From: Ceratothoa steindachneri
Lineage: Eukaryota; Arthropoda; Malacostraca; Isopoda; Cymothoidae
Assembly (NCBI GenBank): GCA_963969495.1
Contig: OZ018329.1
Location: forward strand, 69,242,160 to 69,306,159
Reading direction: 5' to 3'
Length of the DNA stretch: 64,000 nucleotides
Position numbers and translations under genes: made by a program. Under the pieces are notes generated by a model. The model searched no databases, was not told where the DNA came from, and saw nothing but the letters and a program-made list of their open reading frames with translations. Within the stretch, counting starts at the first letter, position 1. The number at the start of each line of letters is the position of its first letter. Of this stretch, positions 60,928-64,000 are shown piece by piece.

Positions 60928-61380
60928 TCGGCTGAATAGTTATGATGTTATTACCAAACAAAATAATTGTCAAGGTAAACTTGGGAAAACTTTGGCAATT
61001 TTATCATTCGAAATTGAATGTAAAACAACATAAGGGTTTCAAATTTTGCTAGAATCGGCCGAACAGTTATGATGTTATTGCCAAAATAAAATAATTCCAG
61101 GGCTAATCTTGGGAGGACTTTGGCAATTATATCATTTGAATGAGAATGTAAAACAACATAAGGTTTTCAAATTTCGCTAGAATCAGCCGAATAGTTATGA
61201 TGTTATTGCACCCCAAAAATAATTCCAGGGCTAACCTTGGCAATTATATCATTCGAAAGAGAATGTAAGTAACTTTGGCAATTATATCATTCGAAAGAGA
61301 ATGTAAACGAACATAACGTTTTCAAATTTCATTAGAATTGGCCGAATAGTTATGATATTATTACAAAAAACAAAAAAAAT
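60928..61380. repeat. Tandem repeat, period about 128 bp (four unit ends)
   Basis: 'gccgaatagttatgatgttatt' recurs at about 60933, 61061, 61189 and 61343. The steps are 128, 128 and 154. Each is preceded by 'cttgg..g.actttggcaatt.tatcatt.gaa..gaatgta' and 'caaatttcg.tagaat'. The last unit has an internal duplication of 'ttggcaattatatcattcgaaagagaatgta'. Confidence 0.85.
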
Positions 61381-61383
61381 AGC

Positions 61384-61445
61384 AAAACGGGGACCGACCG
61401 ATCGACATAGTGAGATGTAGAGTTGCTCGCGACTAGACTCGCACG
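61384..61445 (+). mobile_element. Possible right terminus of the composite element, with hairpin
   Basis: 'gaccgaccgatcgacatag' is followed by AGTTGCTCGCGACT (61430 region), which can pair as a 6-bp stem with a 2-base loop, then 'agactcgcacgggacta'. It directly follows the last 128-bp unit. This is suggestive of a rolling-circle or similar terminus, but unproven. Confidence 0.35.
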
Positions 61446-62900
61446 GGACTAAAAATAGCGCAGCCTCTCCCCTCTTTTCTATTTCTTTTTCTTCAAAATT
61501 AAGCAGAAGTCCTTCGGCGCACTCTCTCAAATTTGGGGAAGTTTGTTTATTTAATGAAATATCTCCCACGACCTGGAACATGGTTATGAAACCCCATAGG
61601 GTCAATAATAGAGACAGACTCTTTGAAGAATATTTAAGTCTTTTATTAGAATACCGAACAGGTTAGCATGTTTATTAGTAAGTCGTCACTCACTTTTAAT
61701 AATTCAATTCATCTGATTTCCCAAAGCCAACATACGAGGCCTAAATTTATGATAAAATGTAATCTCTGGAAACCACCAATTTGTGAGACATTAATCTGTT
61801 AAAAAATACATCAAAAGGTTTGATAAGAACTTGTAATTTTTCCCCAAATATTTGAGTTTTTCTCTGAAGTTTCGGGTTGAGAGTTATTATTAAACTAAGA
61901 AGCCTTAAATTAAAAATAAAAGTAAAAAAATATATATTAACCGAGGATTAAACTGAACTAAATATTATCTTAAATTTATCCCATCATGTTCCAAAATTAT
62001 AATTAGTTATACAACGTTACTCTGTTAATAAAAAAAAGTTTTCCTTGGTATATATCATTAAGGGTCCCGGGCCCTCGGAGAGAGTACAGGGTGTTCCATT
62101 CAAGGCCAGCTCTAGACATGTTATCTTTGACCTGTTCAAATGGTCATCTAAGCGAGTTTATAAACAATTTATAGAATGAATACGAACAACCATTTCTGCT
62201 GATGATTCTAATCCTTTTCACCATTATTCAGAGGAAAATAATTATTCGCACTATTTTGACAAAATGAAATTCAGTTCCTCGGAAAGATTCTGAGAGACTA
62301 GCTTCGAACATTATTCGTTTCCAGCAGGTTTCAGTATGGGTAAGAAAATGCTACATAATTCCGATCAATTGAGTCTTATTTTCTAATTTATAAACTTGAT
62401 ACTGAGTGAACGACGTCGCAATACGAGTATCTTTTAAGGATGTTGTTACGAAATGCTTTTATCCATGACATCTTTTTTTTGGGGGGGGGGGAGGGGTAGG
62501 AGTGGTCAGTGAAATTAATAAGTTTCATTTTAGCATCTCGGGAACCATTCGGAATATTTAAAAAAGGACCAACAACAGAAAGTGTGATTACTCTAGTATG
62601 TATAAAAAATAATTCAGAGTTTTTAATCGTTTATTTACAAGAAAATATAACTACTAAACTTGGTAAGATGAGGTATAAGTAAATAAATGAAATAAACAGC
62701 AGCAAGGATAAGAATAAGCAGAAGTAAACCATCTGTGCGATGAGAGGAATAAATTAATGCTCCGAATGTCATGAAATTAATAATAAATCGCAAGGCTTGC
62801 AATACGTATGAATCATGGCAACGGGTGTCAAATGACAAGTGTTCCAAAATAACTATAGATCACAAGCGTGATTTAAAGGTACTTTAGGTCTTGATAGAAT
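61446..62900. other. No gene seen
   Basis: AT-rich DNA with a G-run at 62479-62492. The frame 61282-61605 (minus) is a by-product of repeat sequence. Confidence 0.5.
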
Positions 62901-62924
62901 CCATTCTATTTTTCAGTGTATAGA

Positions 62925-63130
62925 AAGGAGACTGAGAGTAGAGAGTAAAGCACGAAAATTGATAGCAATGAAGGATGGAAGATTAATCATCGAATCTTTG
63001 CCATGGAAATTTCCTCGGAATAAGATAAAACAACGATGGCAGACGACACACGGCAGAAGAATATGTGGTCCAAACTCCACAACGAATTGTTTTAGCTAGA
63101 TGGAGTTGGGTTCCGTTCGAGGAGAGAAAA
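62925..63130 (+). pseudogene. Possible LINE ORF2 C-terminal fragment
   Basis: The plus strand reads DGRLIIESLPWKFPRNKIKQ, then RWQTTHGRRICG (about 62975-63070). This resembles the 'W.P....R..GRP..RW.ddi....G..W' tail of RTE-type endonuclease-reverse transcriptases. It is short and frame-shifted afterwards. Confidence 0.35.
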
Positions 63131-64000
63131 TAGTTTCTTGTTTTAGTTTGCTTGTATTAGAAATGCTATAAAAAACTCAGCAAATGACAGGTCTCTCCTT
63201 TTTTATGCTGATAGACCATATAGTCTCTTTACTTGTCATCCTTAACAAGCTTTAAGCTGGAGTGAGCGTTAGTCCAAGTTAAGGTAAGTGGGGCCTCGAC
63301 TATGAGGGCTGCGTGATGTTTGCTTGGGTATTTTAATGAATTCTGTGATGGAGGAATTAGGGCTGAGATAGAGGGGGAGGGGCAAAATAATGGAAACACT
63401 AGCTCTTTCTATTGCCAAACCTCTCCTCTCTGACAGCAATAATAAAACCATATTGTACTGATAATCAAAACAAGACAAAAAAACAGTAAAGGAATGCTAT
63501 TTAGTCTGGACAATCGCTCTTCAGGCTTTTTTTCAGCCTAAGGACGTGCTTACCTCTGGAGGCAACCATAAGAATCTTTTACTACTCTTTGCCTGATACC
63601 CATCCTGAAATATGGAGGCATCACCGAGATGACTTGAGCTTCCACATAAGGAAATTTTATTGATCATGCTGTAAAGGTACATAGTGGGGGTAACCGTAAA
63701 TAGGTTTGCCGCTTGTGAGTACTAAACTCACAACTGAGAGTATTAAACTCACGGCAGAGATATGGTTTCGAACCGTAAAAAATGTAAACGACTCGCCCAA
63801 ATATCGTAATATTAAGTTAAAAACATAGGTCTTCTTCCAAAATTGTCTGATCTTAACATTCTCAAATATCTCTGGTTTGTATTGAAGTATGAGATGGAGA
63901 ACTGCTTTTATCGACCAGAGTAGCTGAAGAAACCTGAAAAAAACTTTGCTTCAGGAATCTTTCGAAAAATATCTAGTTATTCAAGCATTTAGTGCCGATA
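63131..64000. other. No gene seen
   Basis: AT-rich DNA, with short frames only. The frame 63269-63478 (minus) has no family motif. Confidence 0.5.

Noticed and set aside
60928..61380. Regular direct repeats that might suggest a CRISPR array
   Set aside because: Units are 128 bp, vary throughout, have no unique spacers, and the genome is eukaryotic.
61282..61605. 107-codon minus frame
   Set aside because: It runs from unassigned DNA into the 128-bp repeat and matches no family.

Overview
This window looks like intergenic and intronic DNA from an AT-rich invertebrate genome, most likely an arthropod and possibly a crustacean. The evidence is the transposon community (several Tc1/mariner lineages, Penelope-like elements, Jockey- and CR1-like LINEs, a Gypsy lineage with unusual domain order, hAT), long (TA)n runs, spliceosomal GT/AG sites and the absence of any dense gene layout. 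The species cannot be named from this sequence. No complete host gene is visible. The only convincing host coding sequence is one 176-bp cadherin-repeat exon on the minus strand (36616-36791) with good splice sites.

Layout. 1-1690: 3' part of a decayed CR1/Jockey-type LINE. 1690-3090: a tandem-repeat-rich element related to one at 58.2-61.4 kb. 3906-5830: two decayed transposon ORFs. 8970-13250: fragments of a dispersed arthropod-type transposon ORF (minus), with a deleted mariner (9778-10708) between them. 13410-14638: a second Tc1/mariner-type element with matching ends. 16.3-18.4 kb: a LINE fragment and a retroviral-Gag-like remnant. 18.4-24.5 kb: unassigned AT-rich DNA. 24.5-27.1 kb: two Penelope-like remnants on opposite strands and a hAT C-terminus. 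27983-29550: a Tc1-like element with about 160-bp inverted ends. 29.9-33.5 kb: an almost full-length but broken Jockey-type LINE (minus). 36.1-36.8 kb: a tRNA-derived SINE and the cadherin exon.

38271-49329 is the best structure in the window. A minus-strand Gypsy element, flanked by a perfect 5-bp duplication (TGTTC), is split in its gag by a second, plus-strand copy of the same family (40889-46986). Both copies appear to place protease, a short integrase-like remnant, RT and RNase H in that order, with the integrase core missing. 51187-51847 is a foldback element with arms of about 200 bp. 52.7-56.2 kb holds a second LTR family (one truncated LTR, one probable solo LTR) and a LINE fragment. 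58.2-61.4 kb is a composite of 128-bp tandem repeats around about 1.35 kb of TAGCN-type pentamer satellite. The rest, to 64 kb, is mostly unassigned.

Almost every coding remnant carries stops, frameshifts or lost catalytic residues, so the window records successive, now inactive, transposition events around or inside a cadherin gene with large introns.
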